Part shown: positions 27,308 to 39,500 of the stretch, piece by piece | Layout: each line of letters begins with the position of its first letter | Position numbering within the stretch: position 1 is the first letter of the stretch | The notes under the pieces: generated by a model | What the model was told of the DNA's origin: nothing | Databases searched by the model: none | Seen by the model: only the letters and a program-made list of their open reading frames with translations | Program-made: the position numbers and the translations under genes | NCBI GenBank assembly: GCA_964019055.1 | Contig: OZ025224.1 | Span: 5,847,376-5,911,375, forward strand | Source of the DNA: Anthopleura xanthogrammica | Taxonomy: Eukaryota; Cnidaria; Anthozoa; Actiniaria; Actiniidae | DNA: 64,000 bases | Direction of reading: 5' to 3'

Positions 27308-30300
27308 AGCAGTGAAAACGTCGTGTTTTGAGCAAAAGAAAATTCTCAGCAAATTTCCAATTTTCTCAGCCAAAAACAGCTTTTTTGACCAAAAAGCACC
27401 TTTACTCAGCCAAAACCGAATTTTTTTTCGCCAAAACGTCGTGTTTTTATCTCAAGAGGTATTATCATGAGCAAAAAGTGGGGGTTTCAGCAAACAGGTC
27501 ACGCCGTAAGCGAAAAACCTGGTTTTGAGAGCCAAAATGGCCATTTTTCAGTTTTTTGGGCTAAAAAGTTTTTTTTTCCAGCAAAACAGTGTTTTGGACA
27601 CCCAAAATGTGCTTTTCTCGGCCAAAACTTGCGTTTAGCAGTGAAAACGTCGTGTTTTGAGCAAAAGAAAATTCTCAGCAAATTTCCAATTTTGTCAGCC
27701 AAAAACAGCTTTTTTGACCAAAAAGCACCTTTACTCAGCCAAAACCGAATTTTTTTTCGCCAAAACGTCGTGTTTTTATCTCAAGAGGTATTATCATGAG
27801 CAAAAAGTGGGGGTTTCAGCAAACAGGTCACGCCGTAAGCGAAAAACCTGGTTTTTGAGAGCCAAAATGGCCATTTTTCAGTTTTTTGGGCTAAAAAGTT
27901 TTTTTTTTCCAGCAAAACAGTGTTTTGGACACCCAAAATGTGCTTTTCTCGGCCAAAACTTGCGTTTAGCAGTGAAAACGTCGTGTTTTGAGCAAAAGAA
28001 AATTCTCAGCAAATTTCCAATTTTGTCAGCCAAAAACAGCTTTTTTGACCAAAAAGCACCTTTACTCAGCCAAAACCGAATTTTTTTTCGCCAAAACGTC
28101 GTGTTTTTATCTCAAGAGGTATTATCATGAGCAAAAAGTGGGGGTTTCAGCAAACAGGTCACGCCGTAAGCGAAAAACCTGGTTTTGAGAGCCAAAATGG
28201 CCATTTTTCAGTTTTTTGGGCTAAAAAGTTTTTTTTTCCAGCAAAACAGTGTTTTGGACACCCAAAATGTGCTTTTCTCGGCCAAAACTTGCGTTTAGCA
28301 GTGAAAACGTCGTGTTTTGAGCAAAAGAAAATTCTCAGCAAATTTCCAATTTTGTCAGCCAAAAACAGCTTTTTTGACCAAAAAGCACCTTTACTCAGCC
28401 AAAACCGAATTTTTTTTCGCCAAAACGTCGTGTTTTTATCTCAAGAGGTATTATCATGAGCAAAAAGTGGGGGTTTCAGCAAACAGGTCATGCCGTAAGC
28501 GAAAAACCTGGTTTTGAGAGCCAAAATGGCCATTTTTCAGTTTTTTGGGCTAAAAAGTTTTTTTTTCCAGCAAAACAGTGTTTTGGACACCCAAAATGTG
28601 CTTTTCTCGGCCAAAACTTGCGTTTAGCAGTGAAAACGTCGTGTTTTGAGCAAAAGAAAATTCTCAGCAAATTTCCAATTTTGTCAGCCAAAAACAGCTT
28701 TTTTGACCCAAAAGCACCTTTACTCAGCCAAAACCGAATTTTTTTTCGCCAAAACGTCGTGTTTTTATCTCAAGAGGTATTATCATGAGCAAAAAGTGGG
28801 GGTTTCAGCAAACAGGTCACGCCGTAAGCGAAAAACCTGGTTTTTGAGAGCCAAAATGGCCATTTTTCAGTTTTTTGGGCTAAAAAGTTTTTTTTTCCAG
28901 CAAAACAGTGTTTTGGACACCCAAAATGTGCTTTTCTCGGCCAAAACTTGCGTTTAGCAGTGAAAACGTCGTGTTTTGAGCAAAAGAAAATTCTCAGCAA
29001 ATTTCCAATTTTGTCAGCCAAAAACAGCTTTTTTGACCAAAAAGCACCTTTACTCAGCCAAAACCGAATTTTTTTTCGCCAAAACGTCGTGTTTTTATCT
29101 CAAGAGGTATTATCATGAGCAAAAAGTGGGGGTTTCAGCAAACAGGTCACGCCGTAAGCGAAAAACCTGGTTTTGAGAGCCAAAATGGCCATTTTTCAGT
29201 TTTTTGGGCTAAAAAGTTTTTTTTCCAGCAAAACTGTGTTTTGGACACCCAAAATGTGCTTTTCTCGGCCAAAACTTGCGTTTAGCAGTGAAAACGTCGT
29301 GTTTTGAGCAAAAGAAAATTCTCAGCAAATTTCCAATTTTGTCAGCCAAAAACAGCTTTTTTGACCAAAAAGCACCTTTACTCAGCCAAAACCGAATTTT
29401 TTTTCGCCAAAACGTCGTGTTTTTATCTCAAGAGGTATTATCATGAGCAAAAAGTGGGGGTTTCAGCAAACAGGTCACGCCGTAAGCGAAAAACCTGGTT
29501 TTGAGAGCCAAAATGGCCATTTTTCAGTTTTTTGGGCTAAAAAGTTTTTTTTTTCCAGCAAAACAGTGTTTTGGACACCCAAAATGTGCTTTTCTCGGCC
29601 AAAACTTGCGTTTAGCAGTGAAAACGTCGTGTTTTGAGCAAAAGAAAATTCTCAGCAAATTTCCAATTTTGTCAGCCAAAAACAGCTTTTTTGACCAAAA
29701 AGCACCTTTACTCAGCCAAAACCGAATTTTTTTTCGCCAAAACGTCGTGTTTTTATCTCAAGAGGTATTATCATGAGCAAAAAGTGGGGGTTTCAGCAAA
29801 CAGGTCACGCCGTAAGCGAAAAACCTGGTTTTTGAGAGCCAAAATGGGCATTTTTCAGTTTTTTGGGCTAAAAAGTTTTTTTTTTCCAGCAAAACAGTGT
29901 TTTGGACACCCAAAATGTGCTTTTCTCGGCCAAAACTTGCGTTTAGCAGTGAAAACGTCGTGTTTTGAGCAAAAGAAAATTCTCAGCAAATTTCCAATTT
30001 TGTCAGCCAAAAACAGCTTTTTTGACCAAAAAGCACCTTTACTCAGCCTAAACCGAATTTTTTTTCGCCAAAACGTCGTGTTTTTATCTCAAGAGGTATT
30101 ATCATGAGCAAAAAGTGGGGGTTTCAGCAAACAGGTCACGCCGTAAGCGAAAAACCTGGTTTTGAGAGCCAAAATGGCCATTTTTCAGTTTTTTGGGCTA
30201 AAAAGTTTTTTTTTCCAGCAAAACAGTGTTTTGGACACCCAAAATGTGCTTTTCTCGGCCAAAACTTGCGTTTAGCAGTGAAAACGTCGTGTTTTGAGCA

Positions 30301-33300
30301 AAAGAAAATTCTCAGCAAATTTCCAATTTTGTCAGCCAAAAACAGCTTTTTTGACCAAAAAGCACCTTTACTCAGCCAAAACCGAATTTTTTTTCGCCAA
30401 AACGTCGTGTTTTTATCTCAAGAGGTATTATCATGAGCAAAAAGTGGGGGTTTCAGCAAACAGGTCACGCCGTAAGCGAAAAACCTGGTTTTGAGAGCCA
30501 AAATGGCCATTTTTCAGTTTTTTGGGCTAAAAAGTTTTTTTTTCCAGCAAAACAGTGTTTTGGACACCCAAAATGTGCTTTTCTCGGCCAAAACTTGCGT
30601 TTAGCAGTGAAAACGTCGTGTTTTGAGCAAAAGAAAATTCTCAGCAAATTTCCAATTTTGTCAGCCAAAAACAGCTTTTTTGACCAAAAAGCACCTTTAC
30701 TCAGCCAAAACCGAATTTTTTTTCGCCAAAACGTCGTGTTTTTATCTCAAGAGGTATTATCATGAGCAAAAAGTGGGGGTTTCAGCAAACAGGTCACGCC
30801 GTAAGCGAAAAACCTGGTTTTGAGAGCCAAAATGGCCATATTTCAGTTTTTTGGGCTAAAAAGTTTTTTTTTCCAGCAAAACAGTGTTTTGGACACCCAA
30901 AATGTGCTTTTCTCGGCCAAAACTTGCGTTTAGCAGTGAAAACGTCGTGTTTTGAGCAAAAGAAAATTCTCAGCAAATATCCAATTTTGTCAGCCAAAAA
31001 CAGCTTTTTTGACCAAAAAGCACCTTTACTCAGCCAAAACCGAATTTTTTTTCGCCAAAACGTCGTGTTTTTATCTCAAGAGGTATTATCATGAGCAAAA
31101 AGTGGGGGTTTCAGCAAACAGGTCACGCCGTAAGCGAAAAACCTGGTTTTGAGAGCCAAAATGGCCATTTTTCAGTTTTTTGGGCTAAAAAGTTTTTTTT
31201 CCCAGCAAAACAGTGTTTTGGACACCCAAAATGTGCTTTCCTCGGCCAAAACTTGCGTTTAGCAGTGAAAACGTCGTGTTTTGAGCAAAAGAAAATTCTC
31301 AGCAAATTTCCAATTTTGTCAGCCAAAAACAGCTTTTTTGACCAAAAAGCACCTTTACTCAGCCAAAACCGAATTTTTTTTCGCCAAAACGTCGTGTTTT
31401 TATCTCAAGAGGTATTATCATGAGCAAAAAGTGGGGGTTTCAGCAAACAGGTCATGCCGTAAGCGAAAAACCTGGTTTTGAGAGCCAAAATGGCCATTTT
31501 TCAGTTTTTTGGGCTAAAAAGTTTTTTTTTCCAGCAAAACAGTGTTTTGGACACCCAAAATGTGCTTTTCTCGGCCAAAACTTGCGTTTAGCAGTGAAAA
31601 CGTCGTGTTTTGAGCAAAAGAAAATTCTCAGCAAATTTCCAATTTTGTCAGCCAAAAACAGCTTTTTTGACCAAAAAGCACCTTTACTCAGCCAAAACCG
31701 AATTTTTTTTCGCCAAAACGTCGTGTTTTTATCTCAAGAGGTATTATCATGAGCAAAAAGTGGGGGTTTCAGCAAACAGGTCACGCCGTAAGCGAAAAAC
31801 CTGGTTTTGAGAGCCAAAATGGCCATTTTTCAGTTTTTTGGGCTAAAAAGTTTTTTTTTCCAGCAAAACAGTGTTTTGGACACCCAAAATGTGCTTTTCT
31901 CGGCCAAAACTTGCGTTTAGCAGTGATAACGTCGTGTTTTGAGCAAAAAAAAATTCTCAGCAAATTTCCAATTTTGTCAGCCAAAAACAGCTTTTTTGAC
32001 CAAAAAGCACCTTTACTCAGCCAAAACCGAATTTTTTTTCGCCAAAACGTCGTGTTTTTATCTTAAGAGGTATTATCATGAGCAAAAAGTGGGGGTTTCA
32101 GCAAACAGGTCACGCCGTAAGCGAAAAACCTGGTTTTGAGAGCCAAAATGGCCATTTTTCAGTTTTTTGGGCTAAAAAGTTTTTTTTCCAGCAAAACAGT
32201 GTTTTGGACACCCAAAATGTGCTTTTCTCGGCCAAAACTTGCGTTTAGCAGTGAAAACGTCGTGTTTTGAGCAAAAGAAAATTCTCAGCAAATTTCCAAT
32301 TTTGTCAGCCAAAAACAGCTTTTTTGACCAAAAAGCACCTTTACTCAGCCAAAACCGAATTTTTTTTCGCCAAAACGTCGTGTTTTTATCTCAAGAGGTA
32401 TTATCATGAGCAAAAAGTGGGGGTTTCAGCAAACAGGTCACGCCGTAAGCGAAAAACCTGGTTTTTGAGAGCCAAAATGGCCATTTTTCAGTTTTTTGGG
32501 CTAAAAAGTTTTTTTTTCCAGCAAAACAGTGTTTTGGACACCCAAAATGTGCTTTTCTCGGCCAAAACTTGCGTTTAGCAGTGAAAACGTCGTGTTTTGA
32601 GCAAAAGAAAATTCTCAGCAAATTTCCAATTTTGTCAGCCAAAAACAGCTTTTTTGACCAAAAAGCACCTTTACTCAGCCAAAACCGAATTTTTTTTCGC
32701 CAAAACGTCGTGTTTTTATCTCAAGAGGTATTATCATGAGCAAAAAGTGGGGGTTTCAGCAAACAGGTCACGCCGTAAGCGAAAAACCTGGTTTTGAGAG
32801 CCAAAATGGCCATTTTTCAGTTTTTTGGGCTAAAAAGTTTTTTTTTCCAGCAAAACAGTGTTTTGGACACCCAAAATGTGCTTTTCTCGGCCAAAACTTG
32901 CGTTTAGCAGTGATAACGTCGTGTTTTGAGCAAAAAAAAATTCTCAGCAAATTTCCAATTTTGTCAGCCAAAAACAGCTTTTTTGACCAAAAAGCACCTT
33001 TACTCAGCCAAAACCGAATTTTTTTTCGACAAAACGTCGTGTTTTTATCTCAAGAGGTATTATCATGAGCAAAAAGTGGGGGTTTCAGCAAACAGGTCAC
33101 GCCGTAAGCGAAAAACCTGGTTTTGAGAGCCAAAATGGCCATTTTTCAGTTTTTTGGGCTAAAAAGTTTTTTTTTCCAGCAAAACAGTGTTTTGGACACC
33201 CAAAATGTGCTTTTCTCGGCCAAAACTTGCGTTTAGCAGTGAAAACGTCGTGTTTTGAGCAAAAGAAAATTCTCAGCAAATTTCCAATTTTGTCAGCCAA

Positions 33301-33563
33301 AAACAGCTTTTTTGACCAAAAAGCACCTTTACTCAGCCAAAACCGAATTTTTTTTCGCCAAAACGTCGTGTTTTTATCTCAAGAGGTATTATCATGAGCA
33401 AAAAGTGGGGGTTTCAGCAAACAGGTCACGCCGTAAGCGAAAAACCTGGTTTTGAGAGCCAAAATGGCCATTTTTCAGTTTTTTGGGCTAAAAAGTTTTT
33501 TTTTCCAGCAAAACAGTGTTTTGGACACCCAAAATGTGCTTTTCTCGGCCAAAACTTGCGTTT
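27308..33563 (+). repeat. Type B block 3: variant-rich interior block, 19 monomers
   Basis: It begins with the only monomer after 16.8 kb that carries the ancestral C. It then holds many private substitutions and single-base indels: extra T near 27851, 28842, 29832 and 32464; CATGCCG at 28491 and 31455; GTGATAACG at 31927 and 32914. Several recur at exact multiples of the monomer. Confidence 0.88.
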
Positions 33564-36500
33564 AGCAGTGAAAACGTCGTGTTTTGAGCAAAAGAAAATT
33601 CTCAGCAAATTTCCAATTTTGTCAGCCAAAAACAAGCTTTTTTGACCAAAAAGCACCTTTACTCAGCCAAAACCGAATTTTTTTTCGCCAAAACGTCGTG
33701 TTTTTATCTCAAGAGGTATTATCATGAGCAAAAAGTGGGGGTTTCAGCAAACAGGTCACGCCGTAAGCGAAAAACCTGGTTTTGAGAGCCAAAATGGCCA
33801 TTTTTCAGTTTTTTGGGCTAAAAAGTTTTTTTTTCCAGCAAAACAGTGTTTTGGACACCCAAAATGTGCTTTTCTCGGCCAAAACTTGCGTTTAGCAGTG
33901 AAAACGTCGTGTTTTGAGCAAAAGAAAATTCTCAGCAAATTTCCAATTTTGTCAGCCAAAAACAGCTTTTTTGACCAAAAAGCACCTTTACTCAGCCAAA
34001 ACCGAATTTTTTTTCGCCAAAACGTCGTGTTTTTATCTCAAGAGGTATTATCATGAGCAAAAAGTGGGGGTTTCAGCAAACAGGTCACGCCGTAAGCGAA
34101 AAACCTGGTTTTGAGAGCCAAAATGGCCATTTTTCAGTTTTTTGGGCTAAAAAGTTTTTTTTTCCAGCAAAACAGTGTTTTGGACACCCAAAATGTGCTT
34201 TTCTCGGCCAAAACTTGCGTTTAGCAGTGAAAACGTCGTGTTTTGAGCAAAAGAAAATTCTCAGCAAATTTCCAATTTTGTCAGCCAAAAACAGCTTTTT
34301 TGACCAAAAAGCACCTTTACTCAGCCAAAACCGAATTTTTTTTCGCCAAAACGTCGTGTTTTTATCTCAAGAGGTATTATCATGAGCAAAAAGTGGGGGT
34401 TTCAGCAAACAGGTCACGCCGTAAGCGAAAAACCTGGTTTTGAGAGCCAAAATGGCCATTTTTCAGTTTTTTGGGCTAAAAAGTTTTTTTTTCCAGCAAA
34501 ACAGTGTTTTGGACACCCAAAATGTGCTTTTCTCGGCCAAAACTTGCGTTTAGCAGTGAAAACGTCGTGTTTTGAGCAAAAGAAAATTCTCAGCAAATTT
34601 CCAATTTTGTCAGCCAAAAACAGCTTTTTTGACCAAAAAGCACCTTTACTCAGCCAAAACCGAATTTTTTTTCGCCAAAACGTCGTGTTTTTATCTCAAG
34701 AGGTATTATCATGAGCAAAAAGTGGGGGTTTCAGCAAACAGGTCACGCCGTAAGCGAAAAACCTGGTTTTGAGAGCCAAAATGGCCATTTTTCAGTTTTT
34801 TGGGCTAAAAAGTTTTTTTTTCCAGCAAAACAGTGTTTTGGACACCCAAAATGTGCTTTTCTCGGCCAAAACTTGCGTTTAGCAGTGAAAACGTCGTGTT
34901 TTGAGCAAAAGAAAATTCTCAGCAAATTTCCAATTTTGTCAGCCAAAAACAGCTTTTTTGACCAAAAAGCACCTTTACTCAGCCAAAACCGAATTTTTTT
35001 TCGCCAAAACGTCGTGTTTTTATCTCAAGAGGTATTATCATGAGCAAAAAGTGGGGGTTTCAGCAAACAGGTCACGCCGTAAGCGAAAAACCTGGTTTTG
35101 AGAGCCAAAATGGCCATTTTTCAGTTTTTTGGGCTAAAAAGTTTTTTTTTCCAGCAAAACAGTGTTTTGGACACCCAAAATGTGCTTTTCTCGGCCAAAA
35201 CTTGCGTTTAGCAGTGAAAACGTCGTGTTTTGAGCAAAAGAAAATTCTCAGCAAATTTCCAATTTTGTCAGCCAAAAACAGCTTTTTTGACCAAAAAGCA
35301 CCTTTACTCAGCCAAAACCGAATTTTTTTTCGCCAAAACGTCGTGTTTTTATCTCAAGAGGTATTATCATGAGCAAAAAGTGGGGGTTTCAGCAAACAGG
35401 TCACGCCGTAAGCGAAAAACCTGGTTTTGAGAGCCAAAATGGCCATTTTTCAGTTTTTTGGGCTAAAAAGTTTTTTTTTCCAGCAAAACAGTGTTTTGGA
35501 CACCCAAAATGTGCTTTTCTCGGCCAAAACTTGCGTTTAGCAGTGAAAACGTCGTGTTTTGAGCAAAAGAAAATTCTCAGCAAATTTCCAATTTTGTCAG
35601 CCAAAAACAGCTTTTTTGACCAAAAAGCACCTTTACTCAGCCAAAACCGAATTTTTTTTCGCCAAAACGTCGTGTTTTTATCTCAAGAGGTATTATCATG
35701 AGCAAAAAGTGGGGGTTTCAGCAAACAGGTCACGCCGTAAGCGAAAAACCTGGTTTTGAGAGCCAAAATGGCCATTTTTCAGTTTTTTGGGCTAAAAAGT
35801 TTTTTTTTCCAGCAAAACAGTGTTTTGGACACCCAAAATGTGCTTTTCTCGGCCAAAACTTGCGTTTAGCAGTGAAAACGTCGTGTTTTGAGCAAAAGAA
35901 AATTCTCAGCAAATTTCCAATTTTGTCAGCCAAAAACAGCTTTTTTGACCAAAAAGCACCTTTACTCAGCCAAAACCGAATTTTTTTTCGCCAAAACGTC
36001 GTGTTTTTATCTCAAGAGGTATTATCATGAGCAAAAAGTGGGGGTTTCAGCAAACAGGTCACGCCGTAAGCGAAAAACCTGGTTTTGAGAGCCAAAATGG
36101 CCATTTTTCAGTTTTTTGGGCTAAAAAGTTTTTTTTTCCAGCAAAACAGTGTTTTGGACACCCAAAATGTGCTTTTCTCGGCCAAAACTTGCGTTTAGCA
36201 GTGAAAACGTCGTGTTTTGAGCAAAAGAAAATTCTCAGCAAATTTCCAATTTTGTCAGCCAAAAACAGCTTTTTTGACCAAAAAGCACCTTTACTCAGCC
36301 AAAACCGAATTTTTTTTCGCCAAAACGTCGTGTTTTTATCTCAAGAGGTATTATCATGAGCAAAAAGTGGGGGTTTCAGCAAACAGGTCACGCCGTAAGC
36401 GAAAAACCTGGTTTTGAGAGCCAAAATGGCCATTTTTCAGTTTTTTGGGCTAAAAAGTTTTTTTTTCCAGCAAAACAGTGTTTTGGACACCCAAAATGTG

Positions 36501-39500
36501 CTTTTCTCGGCCAAAACTTGCGTTTAGCAGTGAAAACGTCGTGTTTTGAGCAAAAGAAAATTCTCAGCAAATTTCCAATTTTGTCAGCCAAAAACAGCTT
36601 TTTTGACCAAAAAGCACCTTTACTCAGCCAAAACCGAATTTTTTTTCGCCAAAACGTCGTGTTTTTATCTCAAGAGGTATTATCATGAGCAAAAAGTGGG
36701 GGTTTCAGCAAACAGGTCACGCCGTAAGCGAAAAACCTGGTTTTGAGAGCCAAAATGGCCATTTTTCAGTTTTTTGGGCTAAAAAGTTTTTTTTTCCAGC
36801 AAAACAGTGTTTTGGACACCCAAAATGTGCTTTTCTCGGCCAAAACTTGCGTTTAGCAGTGAAAACGTCGTGTTTTGAGCAAAAGAAAATTCTCAGCAAA
36901 TTTCCAATTTTGTCAGCCAAAAACAGCTTTTTTGACCAAAAAGCACCTTTACTCAGCCAAAACCGAATTTTTTTTCGCCAAAACGTCGTGTTTTTATCTC
37001 AAGAGGTATTATCATGAGCAAAAAGTGGGGGTTTCAGCAAACAGGTCACGCCGTAAGCGAAAAACCTGGTTTTGAGAGCCAAAATGGCCATTTTTCAGTT
37101 TTTTGGGCTAAAAAGTTTTTTTTTCCAGCAAAACAGTGTTTTGGACACCCAAAATGTGCTTTTCTCGGCCAAAACTTGCGTTTAGCAGTGAAAACGTCGT
37201 GTTTTGAGCAAAAGAAAATTCTCAGCAAATTTCCAATTTTGTCAGCCAAAAACAGCTTTTTTGACCAAAAAGCACCTTTACTCAGCCAAAACCGAATTTT
37301 TTTTCGCCAAAACGTCGTGTTTTTATCTCAAGAGGTATTATCATGAGCAAAAAGTGGGGGTTTCAGCAAACAGGTCACGCCGTAAGCGAAAAACCTGGTT
37401 TTGAGAGCCAAAATGGCCATTTTTCAGTTTTTTGGGCTAAAAAGTTTTTTTTTCCAGCAAAACAGTGTTTTGGACACCCAAAATGTGCTTTTCTCGGCCA
37501 AAACTTGCGTTTAGCAGTGAAAACGTCGTGTTTTGAGCAAAAGAAAATTCTCAGCAAATTTCCAATTTTGTCAGCCAAAAACAGCTTTTTTGACCAAAAA
37601 GCACCTTTACTCAGCCAAAACCGAATTTTTTTTCGCCAAAACGTCGTGTTTTTATCTCAAGAGGTATTATCATGAGCAAAAAGTGGGGGTTTCAGCAAAC
37701 AGGTCACGCCGTAAGCGAAAAACCTGGTTTTGAGAGCCAAAATGGCCATTTTTCAGTTTTTTGGGCTAAAAAGTTTTTTTTTCCAGCAAAACAGTGTTTT
37801 GGACACCCAAAATGTGCTTTTCTCGGCCAAAACTTGCGTTTAGCAGTGAAAACGTCGTGTTTTGAGCAAAAGAAAATTCTCAGCAAATTTCCAATTTTGT
37901 CAGCCAAAAACAGCTTTTTTGACCAAAAAGCACCTTTACTCAGCCAAAACCGAATTTTTTTTCGCCAAAACGTCGTGTTTTTATCTCAAGAGGTATTATC
38001 ATGAGCAAAAAGTGGGGGTTTCAGCAAACAGGTCACGCCGTAAGCGAAAAACCTGGTTTTGAGAGCCAAAATGGCCATTTTTCAGTTTTTTGGGCTAAAA
38101 AGTTTTTTTTTCCAGCAAAACAGTGTTTTGGACACCCAAAATGTGCTTTTCTCGGCCAAAACTTGCGTTTAGCAGTGAAAACGTCGTGTTTTGAGCAAAA
38201 GAAAATTCTCAGCAAATTTCCAATTTTGTCAGCCAAAAACAGCTTTTTTGACCAAAAAGCACCTTTACTCAGCCAAAACCGAATTTTTTTTCGCCAAAAC
38301 GTCGTGTTTTTATCTCAAGAGGTATTATCATGAGCAAAAAGTGGGGGTTTCAGCAAACAGGTCACGCCGTAAGCGAAAAACCTGGTTTTGAGAGCCAAAA
38401 TGGCCATTTTTCAGTTTTTTGGGCTAAAAAGTTTTTTTTTCCAGCAAAACAGTGTTTTGGACACCCAAAATGTGCTTTTCTCGGCCAAAACTTGCGTTTA
38501 GCAGTGAAAACGTCGTGTTTTGAGCAAAAGAAAATTCTCAGCAAATTTCCAATTTTGTCAGCCAAAAACAGCTTTTTTGACCAAAAAGCACCTTTACTCA
38601 GCCAAAACCGAATTTTTTTTCGCCAAAACGTCGTGTTTTTATCTCAAGAGGTATTATCATGAGCAAAAAGTGGGGGTTTCAGCAAACAGGTCACGCCGTA
38701 AGCGAAAAACCTGGTTTTGAGAGCCAAAATGGCCATTTTTCAGTTTTTTGGGCTAAAAAGTTTTTTTTTCCAGCAAAACAGTGTTTTGGACACCCAAAAT
38801 GTGCTTTTCTCGGCCAAAACTTGCGTTTAGCAGTGAAAACGTCGTGTTTTGAGCAAAAGAAAATTCTCAGCAAATTTCCAATTTTGTCAGCCAAAAACAG
38901 CTTTTTTGACCAAAAAGCACCTTTACTCAGCCAAAACCGAATTTTTTTTCGCCAAAACGTCGTGTTTTTATCTCAAGAGGTATTATCATGAGCAAAAAGT
39001 GGGGGTTTCAGCAAACAGGTCACGCCGTAAGCGAAAAACCTGGTTTTGAGAGCCAAAATGGCCATTTTTCAGTTTTTTGGGCTAAAAAGTTTTTTTTTCC
39101 AGCAAAACAGTGTTTTGGACACCCAAAATGTGCTTTTCTCGGCCAAAACTTGCGTTTAGCAGTGAAAACGTCGTGTTTTGAGCAAAAGAAAATTCTCAGC
39201 AAATTTCCAATTTTGTCAGCCAAAAACAGCTTTTTTGACCAAAAAGCACCTTTACTCAGCCAAAACCGAATTTTTTTTCGCCAAAACGTCGTGTTTTTAT
39301 CTCAAGAGGTATTATCATGAGCAAAAAGTGGGGGTTTCAGCAAACAGGTCACGCCGTAAGCGAAAAACCTGGTTTTGAGAGCCAAAATGGCCATTTTTCA
39401 GTTTTTTGGGCTAAAAAGTTTTTTTTTCCAGCAAAACAGTGTTTTGGACACCCAAAATGTGCTTTTCTCGGCCAAAACTTGCGTTTAGCAGTGAAAACGT

